Origin: Solibacillus silvestris
Lineage (GTDB): Bacteria > Bacillota > Bacilli > Bacillales_A > Planococcaceae
Reading direction: 5' to 3'
Length of the DNA stretch: 45,000 nucleotides
Assembly (NCBI GenBank): GCA_001586195.1
Contig: CP014609.1
Span: forward strand, 3,720,001 to 3,765,000
The notes beneath the pieces were generated by a model. The model ran no database searches and was not told the DNA's origin. It saw only the letters and a program-made list of their open reading frames with translations. This document shows, in pieces, positions 12,580 through 20,564 of this stretch (positions within the stretch are counted from its first letter, which is position 1; every line of letters begins with the position of its first letter). The position numbers and the translations under genes were made by a program.

Positions 12580-13107
12580 ATGGAGCAACAAATTCAAATT
12601 GGATGGCAAGGACGGTTTTATGAAGACTTTGAAGTAGGCGATAAAATTGCACATGCGTTAGGCAGAACAATTTCACAGACCGATAATAGCTGGTTTACAC
12701 AGCTGACGCAAAATACAAACCCTATTCATTTTGATCACCATTACGCAAAGCAAACAGAGTTTCAAAAGGCAATTGTGAATTCCGCATTTACCATTGCTCT
12801 TGTAACGGGACAATCTGTTTCGGATATTTCCCAAAATGTAATGGCCAATCTTGGATGGGATGAAGTTCGGCTTCCGCACCCGGTTTTTGAAGGCGATACT
12901 ATATACTCCTATACAGAAATCTTATCGAAAAGGGAGAGTGCTAAGCGGAATAACGTCGGAATTATCGAAGTGAAAACAACCGGCTACAATCAGGACGGGC
13001 AAATTGTCATTCATTTTAAACGCACGATGATGATTTATAAAAAGGGCTATGCACCAAATATCATGAAGCCTTTGATCGATCAAGTAATCTCACAGGACGG
13101 GAAGTGA
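12580..13107 (+). CDS. MaoC-family hotdog hydratase/dehydratase
   Basis: A 175-residue single-hotdog protein; the family hydrates enoyl-CoA or branched unsaturated CoA esters (MaoC, itaconyl-/mesaconyl-CoA hydratase types). The hydratase motif is seen as LTQNTNPIHFDHHYA (about 42-56). The residue usually Asp in the (D)xNPxH catalytic pattern is Asn45, while His50 is kept. The ATG at 12580 has aaaggggg 7-14 nt upstream; in-frame codons before it have no ribosome-binding site. It is the first gene of the operon, four bases ahead of the enoyl-CoA hydratase gene. Two hydratases in one operon suggest that more than one hydration step, or two isomeric substrates, is handled. Confidence 0.85.
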   Translation: MEQQIQIGWQGRFYEDFEVGDKIAHALGRTISQTDNSWFTQLTQNTNPIHFDHHYAKQTEFQKAIVNSAFTIALVTGQSVSDISQNVMANLGWDEVRLPHPVFEGDTIYSYTEILSKRESAKRNNVGIIEVKTTGYNQDGQIVIHFKRTMMIYKKGYAPNIMKPLIDQVISQDGK

Positions 13108-13111
13108 ACGA

Positions 13112-13888
13112 ATGGAATATATTCATGTTTCATATGAATATGAAGAGAAAATTGCGATTGTTACGTTAAATCGACCGGAGATGCGCCATGCATTTAACAC
13201 GGATATGGCGAAGCAGCTGTTAACTGTATTTCAGTCATTCAATGAGCAGCCGGTACGCGTCGTCATTTTAACTTCCTCCACTGAAGATGCCTTTTGTTCA
13301 GGCGCGGATTTAAAAGAACGGAAAGGGATGAGTGAAGCAGAGTGGACAAAACAGCATCATTTATTTGAACAGATGTTCCAGGCAGTAGCCAATTGCAAGC
13401 AACCTACCATTGCTGCCATCAATGGCTATACACTTGCAGGAGGGTTTGAACTTGCATTGAATATGGACTTAATCGTTGCTGGTAAAAATACAAAAGTAGG
13501 GCTAACAGAGGTCAGCCGAGGTATTATGCCAGGCGGAGGGGGAGCACGTCTACTGCCAAAACGTATACCGCTTCATATCGCAAAAGAATGGCTATTTACA
13601 GGTAGGATTGTATCCGCAGAAGAAGCACAGAACGCAGGGTTATTTAATCGAATTGTCGAATCAGAAGATGTAATGAGTACCGCAATTGAATTAGCCGAAA
13701 AAATGGCAGGCAATGCACCTTTAGGAGTTCAAGGTGTTAAAAAAGTAGCAGAAGTCAGTTCATTGAAAGCATCTGAAGCATTCCGTATTGAAATCGAAAC
13801 TTACAACGAGGTTATTTCTTCTGAGGATCGAATGGAAGGTATTTTAGCATTTAACGAAAAAAGAAAACCTAATTTTATCGGACGGTAG
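13112..13888 (+). CDS. Enoyl-CoA hydratase/isomerase family protein, methylglutaconyl-CoA hydratase-like
   Basis: Crotonase-fold enzyme of 258 residues. The CoA/oxyanion segment FCSGADLKERKG (about 61-72) and INGYTLAGGFELAL (103-116) are typical. Both catalytic glutamates of true hydratases are in place: Glu133 (GLTEVSRGIMPG) and Glu159 (AKEWLFTG). The GADLKER signature is what I know from methylglutaconyl-CoA hydratases such as YngF/AUH, which would fit the HMG-CoA lyase-like gene two places downstream. The ribosome-binding site is weak (acgggaag), and translational coupling to the preceding gene is likely because only four bases separate them. The exact substrate is not certain. Confidence 0.87.
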   Translation: MEYIHVSYEYEEKIAIVTLNRPEMRHAFNTDMAKQLLTVFQSFNEQPVRVVILTSSTEDAFCSGADLKERKGMSEAEWTKQHHLFEQMFQAVANCKQPTIAAINGYTLAGGFELALNMDLIVAGKNTKVGLTEVSRGIMPGGGGARLLPKRIPLHIAKEWLFTGRIVSAEEAQNAGLFNRIVESEDVMSTAIELAEKMAGNAPLGVQGVKKVAEVSSLKASEAFRIEIETYNEVISSEDRMEGILAFNEKRKPNFIGR

Positions 13889-13899
13889 GAGGAACTCAA

Positions 13900-15066
13900 A
13901 TGATGTTAACAGAGAATCTGGCATTTTTAGAAGAACTTCGTGAAGGTGTAAGAGCAGTTTGCAAACGTTTTGATGGTGAATACTGGCGGAAGTTGGATGA
14001 GATCGACGGATATCCGACCGAATTTGTGGAGTCGATTACGCAGGCAGGCTTTTTAGGAGCTTTAATACCTGAACAATATGGTGGATCGGGTTTAGGAATA
14101 CTGGAAGCATCCGTAATTTTAGAGGAGATTAACCGCTCAGGCGGGAATGCGGGCGCATGTCATGCACAAATGTATACGATGGGAACAATTTTACGGCATG
14201 GTTCTTCGGCACAAAAGGAAAAATATTTGCCGAAGATTGCGGACGGATCGCTTCGTTTACAAGCATTTGGGGTGACAGAGCCTAATACTGGCACGGACAC
14301 AACAAACTTAAAAACGTTTGCGAAACGCGATGGCGACCATTATATCGTGAATGGTCAAAAGGTATTCATTTCCCGTGCAGAGCATTCGGATTTAATGATT
14401 ATACTAGTTCGTACAACACCGAAAGACCAATGCGTTAAAAAGAGTGATGGCTTGTCTGTGTTAATTGTTGATTTGAATGAAGCAGTTGGAAATGGTTTAG
14501 AAATACGCCCAATCAAAACAATGATGAACCATGCGACAACAGAATTATTTATCGACAACTTAAGGGTGCCGGTAGAAAATTTGATTGGTGAAGAAGGAAA
14601 AGGATTCCGCTATATTTTGGACGGAATGAATGCCGAGCGGATTTTAATTGCTGCGGAATGTATCGGTGATGGTCGCTGGTTTATTGAACGGGCAACAAAT
14701 TATGCAAAAGAACGGGTTGTTTTTGATCGTCCAATCGGTCAAAACCAAGGAATACAATTTCCGATTGCCCAGGCGCATATCCATATTGAAGCGGCAGACT
14801 TAATGCGCATAAAAGCTGCGGAACTTTATGATCGCCGGCAAGCTTGCGGGGCAGAGGCCAATATGGCGAAGTTACTCGCTGCAGATGCATCATGGGAGGC
14901 AGCCAATGTAGCCATTCAAACATATGGCGGCTTTGGCTTTGCCGCAGAATATGATATTGAGCGGAAATTTAAAGAGACGCGGCTCTATCAAGTAGCTCCA
15001 ATTTCAACAAACCTGATTTTATCATACGTCGGAGAACATATATTAAAACTTCCAAAATCTTATTGA
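13900..15066 (+). CDS. Acyl-CoA dehydrogenase (branched or dicarboxylic acyl-CoA type)
   Basis: FAD enzyme introducing an alpha-beta double bond in an acyl-CoA. The 388-residue protein has the usual N-terminal helical, beta-barrel (FGVTEPNTGTD at 123-133) and C-terminal helical domains (RVVFDRPIGQNQGIQ). The Glu of the canonical YEGT loop is absent: the aligned stretch reads YQVAPIST (363-370), with Pro367 there. Instead Glu246 in NAERILIAAE occupies the helix-G position used as base by isovaleryl- and long-chain acyl-CoA dehydrogenases, suggesting a branched substrate. The ribosome-binding site aggagg is at 13887-13892. It lies 11 bp after the hydratase gene and 10 bp before the lyase start. 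Confidence 0.9.
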   Translation: MMLTENLAFLEELREGVRAVCKRFDGEYWRKLDEIDGYPTEFVESITQAGFLGALIPEQYGGSGLGILEASVILEEINRSGGNAGACHAQMYTMGTILRHGSSAQKEKYLPKIADGSLRLQAFGVTEPNTGTDTTNLKTFAKRDGDHYIVNGQKVFISRAEHSDLMIILVRTTPKDQCVKKSDGLSVLIVDLNEAVGNGLEIRPIKTMMNHATTELFIDNLRVPVENLIGEEGKGFRYILDGMNAERILIAAECIGDGRWFIERATNYAKERVVFDRPIGQNQGIQFPIAQAHIHIEAADLMRIKAAELYDRRQACGAEANMAKLLAADASWEAANVAIQTYGGFGFAAEYDIERKFKETRLYQVAPISTNLILSYVGEHILKLPKSY

Positions 15067-15076
15067 GGTGAAAATC

Positions 15077-15928
15077 ATGCACTTTCCAAAGCAAGTTGAA
15101 ATTATTGAAGTAGGTCCACGCGACGGTTTGCAAAATGAATCGCGCTTTGTGCCAACAGAGGAAAAGAAACAGTTAATCAAGCAATTATATGAAGCGGGCT
15201 TTCAGCGTATTGAAACGGCATCGTTTGTTCATCCGAAAATTGTCCCGCAAATGGCGGACGCACAGGAAATTACGGCATTTTGCAATGAACTGGGAATGGA
15301 ATATATCGCTTTAACCCCAAATATGAAAGCACTGGAGCGTGCCATTGATGCAGGTGTACCGCAGATTGCGGTATTCGTCGGGGCAAGTGAGACATTCAAC
15401 CAAAAAAATATTAAGCGTTCCATTGAAGAGTCTTTGGCAGAATGCAGCGAAATGTTCCGGCATGCAAAAGCTCAGAAAAAGTTTATTCGTGGCTATGTGT
15501 CGATGTGTTTTAGCTGTCCGTATGAAGGAGCCATTTCCTATGAGCAAGTTAAGCGGATCGTAGCGAAATTTGTAAATGACGGGGCTGATGAAATTTCAAT
15601 TGGTGATACGAATGGACAGGCAAATCCGCGCATTGTGTATGAACGGTTCAGCGCATTGAAAAAAGATTTTCCGGATATAACATTCGTGGCTCATTTCCAT
15701 GATACAAACGGTTTTGCCTATGCAAATATTATTGCCGCATTAAATGCGGGAATAAAGAAGTTTGATAGTTCGATTGCTGGTCTTGGCGGTTGTCCGTTCT
15801 CACCTGGGGCTACTGGAAATGTAGCAACAGAGAAAGTGGTGGAGCTGTTTGAAGCAATGGAAGTAAAAACAAATATCCACCACCAAAAATTAAAGGACGT
15901 GGCAAATTTCGCTTACAGTTTAGTTTAA
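15077..15928 (+). CDS. HMG-CoA lyase-family enzyme
   Basis: TIM-barrel lyase (283 residues) that cleaves 3-hydroxy-3-methylglutaryl-CoA to acetyl-CoA and acetoacetate, or a similar tertiary hydroxyacyl-CoA. Active-site residues match the family: Arg15-Asp16 in EVGPRDGLQN, His206 and His208 in AHFHDTNG as metal ligands, and the signature GLGGCPFSPGATGNVATE with Cys239 and Asn248. The start at 15077 was preferred to GTG at 15068 because gaggtga ends 5 nt before it. Neighbouring dehydrogenase, hydratase and CoA-transferase genes fit a role as the final carbon-carbon cleavage step. Cleavage of citramalyl-CoA or another homologue cannot be excluded. Confidence 0.9.
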   Translation: MHFPKQVEIIEVGPRDGLQNESRFVPTEEKKQLIKQLYEAGFQRIETASFVHPKIVPQMADAQEITAFCNELGMEYIALTPNMKALERAIDAGVPQIAVFVGASETFNQKNIKRSIEESLAECSEMFRHAKAQKKFIRGYVSMCFSCPYEGAISYEQVKRIVAKFVNDGADEISIGDTNGQANPRIVYERFSALKKDFPDITFVAHFHDTNGFAYANIIAALNAGIKKFDSSIAGLGGCPFSPGATGNVATEKVVELFEAMEVKTNIHHQKLKDVANFAYSLV

Positions 15929-15939
15929 GGAGGGCTGAA

Positions 15940-17082
15940 ATGAAACCATTACAAGGGATACGTGTTCTCGATATGACAACAAATATTTCAGGGCCGACAT
16001 TAACAATGATTTTAGCCGATTTAGGAGCAGAAGTGATCAAAGTAGAAAAGTTGAGCGGTGACGAGGCCAGAAAGATGGAGCCTAAATTTCAGGAAGACGG
16101 CGTGTATTTTTTGAATATTAACAGGCAAAAAAAATCGGTCACCCTCAACATGAAAGAGGATTACGACCGCGAAAAGTTAATGGAACTCATAAAAACAGCA
16201 GATGTCTTCGTGGAAAATTACCGGTTAGGTGTAGCGCAAAAATTAGGAATTGATTATGAAGCGGTAAAAAAAATTAATCCGAAACTAATCTATTGTTCAC
16301 TCTCTGCATATGGCCAAAACGGTCCAAAGAAATCGTATCCGGGCTATGATGCCATTATGCAAGCGGAAACAGGCATTATGAGTATTACAGGAAGTACCGA
16401 TTTAGCAAGAGTTCCAGTGTCTTTAATTGATCAGGGAAGCGCTATGTGGGGAGCACTTGGTGTTGTATCAGCCATATTACAGCGTCACAAAACAGATGAG
16501 GGCAGCCTTGTTTCGACCTCTTTATATGAGACTGGGGTATTTTGGGCGAACTATCATTTGCTTTCAACTAAGCTAACAGGTGAAAACCCCAAAAAACTCG
16601 GTTCCAATCATGGGGCATTTGCGCCTTATGGGGCATTTCAAACTGCAGATGGTGCGATCATGATAGGCATTTCGAACAATAAATTATTCGAAAAGCTTTG
16701 CGAAGTATTGCAAAAACGTGAATGGATTGAAGATACCCGCTATCGTACAAACGAAGAACGTGTTAAAAACCGTTTGCAGCTTAGTAAGGAAATCGAACAA
16801 ATTACAAAGACAGAAAAAAGTGAGGCACTCATTCAGGCACTGGAAGCTGGCGGTGTACCGGTAGCACAAGTGAAAACAATGAAAGATGTACTTGTAGATC
16901 CGCAGCAAATAGAAAATAAACTGATTGTGCGTCTGCCACATATACGTGATAAGGAAATGTACGCAACAAGAATTCCGTTAACGATTTCAAACTGTGATTT
17001 AACTCCTACCGCCCCTGCACCATTGTTAGGAGAGCATAATGAAGAACTGTTAGGGAGGGATTATGTTCATGACATTAAGTGA
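15940..17082 (+). CDS. Family III CoA-transferase (CaiB/BaiF type)
   Basis: Moves CoA between carboxylic acids through an enzyme-bound anhydride. The 380-residue protein has the N-terminal GIRVLDM and LADLGAEVIKVEKL motifs, and the catalytic aspartate is probably Asp164 in SLIDQGSAMW. The C-terminal GEHNEELLG segment closes the intertwined-dimer domain. Its ribosome-binding site is aaggagg. Its 3' end overlaps the next gene by 20 bp, indicating coupled translation. It is the only CoA-activating gene in the operon (no acyl-CoA ligase), so it should load the acid made by the downstream dehydrogenases, probably with succinyl-CoA or an end-product CoA as donor (inference). Confidence 0.9.
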   Translation: MKPLQGIRVLDMTTNISGPTLTMILADLGAEVIKVEKLSGDEARKMEPKFQEDGVYFLNINRQKKSVTLNMKEDYDREKLMELIKTADVFVENYRLGVAQKLGIDYEAVKKINPKLIYCSLSAYGQNGPKKSYPGYDAIMQAETGIMSITGSTDLARVPVSLIDQGSAMWGALGVVSAILQRHKTDEGSLVSTSLYETGVFWANYHLLSTKLTGENPKKLGSNHGAFAPYGAFQTADGAIMIGISNNKLFEKLCEVLQKREWIEDTRYRTNEERVKNRLQLSKEIEQITKTEKSEALIQALEAGGVPVAQVKTMKDVLVDPQQIENKLIVRLPHIRDKEMYATRIPLTISNCDLTPTAPAPLLGEHNEELLGRDYVHDIK

Positions 17083-18433
17083 GCAGTTGGCACAATATAT
17101 TGAAGATGTACGTTTTGATGATATACCGCAGGATGTTGTGCAGTTTACAAAGCTATGTATCGTCGACTATTATTCGTCTTTACTGAAAGGTCAGGAAGCT
17201 GAACCGGTTCGTATGATGGAACAAGTAGCACAAGTACTTGGCGGGGAAAAGCAGGCAACGGCAGTTACAGGATTGAAAACGAGCATAACAAATGCGGCGT
17301 TCATTAATGGCGGTGCAAGTCATGTTATAGAGCTCGATGATATTCATAAAGCATCCATTGTGCATGCGGCAACTGTTATTATGCCGGCAGCTATCGCAAT
17401 TGCAGAATGGAAAAATTTATCCGGAAAACAATTGATCGAGGCTATTATTGTTGGCTATGAAGTGGCATTTCGCGTTGGAGAAACAGTGACGCCTTCCCAT
17501 TATTACTACTTTCATAATACGGCAACTTGCGGTACATTCGGCGCGGCAGCAGCAGTGGCAAAGTTATTGGATTTATCCAAAGAACAAATTGTCCAAGCAT
17601 TTGGTTCTGCCGGCACTCAAGCTGCAGGGTTGTGGGAATTTATCGAGGATGGCGCCATGAGCAAGCAATTGCATCCTGGTAAAGCAGCGATGAATGGTAT
17701 TTTAAGTGCTCTGTTAGCACAGCAGGGTTTTACAGGAGCAACAGCCATTTTGGAAGGGCGTAGAGGATTTTTTGAAGCAATGAGTGACGAGTACGATGTA
17801 ACACGTATGACCGAAAAATTAGGTCAGCAATACAAAATTACCGAAAATGCCTTCAAAGTCCATGCATCTTGTCGTCATACACATGCCGCAATGGACTTGG
17901 CGCTTGAACTGCATAAAAAAGTAGAGAAAAGTGGCATCGATTTTATAAAGTCAGTCGAAGTAGGAGCATATCAGGTGGCGCTGGATATTACGGATGCAAA
18001 AAATCCGCAAACAATCTATGCGGCAAAGTTCAGTATGCAATTTTGTGTTGCTTTAGCGTTATTGACCGGTGAAGGAGGATTCGATGCCTTCAATGCAGAT
18101 ACATTGCAAGACCCAACCATTCGAAAGCTGATGGAAAAGCTGACCGTATCTGTAGATGAAAATATTAACAGTCAATACCCGCAAGAGTGGGGCGCGAAAA
18201 TTCAAATTCATTGGCAGGATGGTTCAAGTGACGTTGTGCAAAGCAGATTTCCTAAAGGAGATCCGGAAAATGCATTAACAGATCAGGACTTTATTAATAA
18301 GTTCAATAGTTTAGTGCCTTTAGAAGAGGCACATAAAGAAAAAATTATTCATGACTTATTACATTTAGAAACGATCCAAGTACAGCAGTTAATCCGTACA
18401 TTACACCCCGTAGAGCATATTTCGATTGTGTAG
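17063..18433 (+). CDS. MmgE/PrpD family protein
   Basis: A 456-residue protein of the family that includes 2-methylcitrate dehydratase (PrpD, MmgE), cis-aconitate decarboxylase and iminodisuccinate epimerase. Visible family traits are GGASHVIELDDIHKASIVHA (about 78-97), HPGKAAMNG, a RRGFF segment and the C-terminal small domain with KFSMQFCVALAL. The start at 17063 overlaps the CoA-transferase gene; a second ATG at 17069 is possible, and agggagg at 17052-17058 could serve either. No methylcitrate synthase or methylisocitrate lyase is nearby, so a standard methylcitrate cycle is not supported. The reaction here (dehydration, isomerisation or decarboxylation of a hydroxy- or tricarboxylic acid) is unknown. 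Confidence 0.85.
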   Translation: MFMTLSEQLAQYIEDVRFDDIPQDVVQFTKLCIVDYYSSLLKGQEAEPVRMMEQVAQVLGGEKQATAVTGLKTSITNAAFINGGASHVIELDDIHKASIVHAATVIMPAAIAIAEWKNLSGKQLIEAIIVGYEVAFRVGETVTPSHYYYFHNTATCGTFGAAAAVAKLLDLSKEQIVQAFGSAGTQAAGLWEFIEDGAMSKQLHPGKAAMNGILSALLAQQGFTGATAILEGRRGFFEAMSDEYDVTRMTEKLGQQYKITENAFKVHASCRHTHAAMDLALELHKKVEKSGIDFIKSVEVGAYQVALDITDAKNPQTIYAAKFSMQFCVALALLTGEGGFDAFNADTLQDPTIRKLMEKLTVSVDENINSQYPQEWGAKIQIHWQDGSSDVVQSRFPKGDPENALTDQDFINKFNSLVPLEEAHKEKIIHDLLHLETIQVQQLIRTLHPVEHISIV

Positions 18434-18474
18434 TAGCTATTCAATTTTCAGAAAAATGAAGGGTGAGTGAGCGC

Positions 18475-19569
18475 ATGTGTGAGACGAAGGGAAGAGTTGC
18501 CGAAATGACATCCCCGATGGAACTCGTTTTTAAAGAGTATCCATTGGTGGAGCCGGCACCAGGAGCGGTAATTGTAAAAATCATTCAAACAAATATTTGC
18601 GGATCCGAACTGCATATATGGAAAGGGCATCATCCGGTCATTCGCAGTGGGGCTTTAGGACATGAAATGATAGGTGAAATTCATGCGTTAGGTGAAGGAG
18701 TCGAGACTGATTTTGCGGGTACCCCTGTAAAAGTCGGGGACAGAATTGTAAGTGCTTACTTTTTGACTTGCCGTAAATGTCCGCCTTGTCAGCATGGACA
18801 ATTTAACTTATGTGAAAATGCTTATAAGTATTGGCGTTTACCGACAGAGGAAGCACCGCATTTCCATGGGACATTCGGTACGCATTATTATATTCATTCC
18901 GATCAGTATTTTTATAAAGTACCAGACAATATATCAAACAGTGTCGCAGCAAGCGCAAACTGTGCATTATCCCAGGTGTATTTTGGGCTGGAGCAAGGAA
19001 ATGTTGTCTCAGGGGAAACAATTCTCATTCAAGGCGCGGGCGGACTCGGATTGAATGCGATTGCTGTTGCGAAAGAAAAGCAATTGAAAGTCATTGTAGT
19101 AGATGGTGTTGAAAGCCGTTTAGAACAGGCAAAGACATTTGGTGCAGATGAAGTAATTTTAATATCGGACTTTCCAACGGTTGAACAGCGCGTTGCACAC
19201 ATTATGCATCTGACAGGAAATCAAGGAGTGGATGTTGCCCTCGAAGTAGCAGGTGTTCCTCAGGCTTTTGCTGAAGGTGTGGAGTATATTCGAGCTGGCG
19301 GCCGCTACATTGTAATCGGCAATATCTCACCTGGACAAACGGTGGAATTTGATCCTGGTTATTTAACGCGTAAAGCAATTCAAATTATTCCCGTTCTGCG
19401 CTACAACCCTTGGTATTTAAAAAAGGCACTCGACTTCCTGGAGCGCAATATTGACCGCTACCCGTTTGAAACATTATTGGATGCAAGCTTTAGTTTTGAG
19501 GAAATTAAAATAGCGTTGGATGAATCCGCAAAACGTACGGTTACACGTGCCACGATCATTCCGACTTAA
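18475..19569 (+). CDS. Zinc-dependent medium-chain dehydrogenase (Tdh/sorbitol-dehydrogenase type)
   Basis: NAD(P)-dependent alcohol dehydrogenase of 364 residues. Catalytic zinc residues are Cys42 (NICGSELH) and His63-Glu64 (GHEMIG). The structural zinc site has Cys99, 102, 105 and 113 in TCRKCPPCQHGQFNLC. The Rossmann motif is GAGGLGLNAI. The start at 18475 was chosen because gggtgag lies 7-13 nt before it; a GTG at 18463 is also in frame. It comes 41 bp after the PrpD-like gene in the same direction. It probably oxidises a hydroxy intermediate. This is the first of two zinc dehydrogenases in the operon, so two different alcohol steps may exist. Confidence 0.88.
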   Translation: MCETKGRVAEMTSPMELVFKEYPLVEPAPGAVIVKIIQTNICGSELHIWKGHHPVIRSGALGHEMIGEIHALGEGVETDFAGTPVKVGDRIVSAYFLTCRKCPPCQHGQFNLCENAYKYWRLPTEEAPHFHGTFGTHYYIHSDQYFYKVPDNISNSVAASANCALSQVYFGLEQGNVVSGETILIQGAGGLGLNAIAVAKEKQLKVIVVDGVESRLEQAKTFGADEVILISDFPTVEQRVAHIMHLTGNQGVDVALEVAGVPQAFAEGVEYIRAGGRYIVIGNISPGQTVEFDPGYLTRKAIQIIPVLRYNPWYLKKALDFLERNIDRYPFETLLDASFSFEEIKIALDESAKRTVTRATIIPT

Positions 19570-19670
19570 AAGTATGGACCTTGAAAGGTGGTGACGGTGG
19601 ATTTACGCTTGCAATGCTGAAAATAATAGGAGTCTTGTAAAAAAATAAAAACATTATGGGAGGAATTACG

Positions 19671-20504
19671 ATGTGTAATAAAAAAGTATACGTGCTTGAT
19701 ACAGGGACAATGAAAATGGATAAAAACTATATGATTGCCATGCACAATCCAGCAAGCATCACTAATCCAAATCCGCCAGCCGAGTTTGTCGAGTTTCCCG
19801 TTTATGCAGTACTGATTGACCACCCAGAAGGAAAAATTTTATTTGATACAGGCTGTAACCCGGAAGGAATGGGAGACGATGGGCGTTGGCCGGAAGGGGT
19901 TCAGCAACTGTTCCCTGCCTTCCAAAGTGAAGAATGCTATTTGATCAATCGACTTGAACAATTGAAAGTTCGCCCGGAAGACATCAAATATGTCATTGCC
20001 TCACATTTGCATTTAGACCATGCAGGTTGCCTGGAGTTATTTACAAACGCAGAAATTATCGTTCATGATACGGAACTGTCAAATGTCATGAAAACATTTG
20101 CGATGACCCGAAATATGGGTGCCTATATTTGGGGCGATGTCATGGCTTGGATTCAAAAAGAACTGCGCTGGCGTACTATTAAACCTCATGAAAAAGAAGT
20201 GCCACTAGTAGAAGGCATTAAAATTTTAAATTTTGGTCCAGGGCATGCTTACGGTATGCTGGGCTTGCACATCGAACTCCCGGGTCACGGAAATGTTTTA
20301 CTTGCATCCGATGCATTATACACAGAAGAAAGCTATGGTCCACCAGTTAAGCCGCCCGGAATTTTGTATGATTCAGTAGGCTACAACTCTACTGTAGAAA
20401 GAATCCGAGAATTTGCTACACGTAATGACTCTGAAATTTGGTTCGGACATGATTCAAAGCAATTTAAATCGTTTATCAAATCGACAGAAGGCTATTACGA
20501 ATAA
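19671..20504 (+). CDS. Metallo-beta-lactamase-fold lactonase (AHL lactonase / BlcC type)
   Basis: A 277-residue protein of the N-acyl homoserine lactonase group. The dinuclear zinc site is complete: HLHLDH at 112-117, His192 (GPGHAYG), Asp214 (ASDALY) and His260 (GHD). Tyr217 sits three residues after the bridging Asp, as Tyr194 does in AiiA. It should open a lactone ring to a hydroxy acid in the cytosol; no signal peptide is seen. The start at 19671 has gggagg 7 nt upstream, better than an ATG at 19656. Together with the following ALDH and ADH it mirrors the Agrobacterium blcABC (attKLM) gamma-butyrolactone operon, so lactone catabolism is a better guess than quorum quenching. Confidence 0.88.
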   Translation: MCNKKVYVLDTGTMKMDKNYMIAMHNPASITNPNPPAEFVEFPVYAVLIDHPEGKILFDTGCNPEGMGDDGRWPEGVQQLFPAFQSEECYLINRLEQLKVRPEDIKYVIASHLHLDHAGCLELFTNAEIIVHDTELSNVMKTFAMTRNMGAYIWGDVMAWIQKELRWRTIKPHEKEVPLVEGIKILNFGPGHAYGMLGLHIELPGHGNVLLASDALYTEESYGPPVKPPGILYDSVGYNSTVERIREFATRNDSEIWFGHDSKQFKSFIKSTEGYYE

Positions 20505-20512
20505 TAAATTTG

Positions 20513-20539
20513 CACCCTAAGTAAGCCTTACTTAGGGTG
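20513..20539 (+). other. Intercistronic hairpin between lactonase and ALDH genes
   Basis: Perfect 12-bp stem caccctaagtaa / ttacttagggtg with a three-base loop. The following tcattgtcat is a poor U-tract, so it is more likely a partial terminator or an mRNA-processing/stability element inside the operon. Confidence 0.6.
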
Positions 20540-20564
20540 TCATTGTCATAACGGAGGGAAGAAT

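Noticed and set aside
17063-18433. Reading the MmgE/PrpD gene as part of a methylcitrate cycle
   Set aside because: No methylcitrate synthase, methylisocitrate lyase or aconitase-like gene is nearby; the partners point to another acid.
19671-20504. Annotating the lactonase as a quorum-quenching enzyme
   Set aside because: The active site allows it, but the operon with ALDH, ADH and CoA genes favours catabolism; substrate left open.
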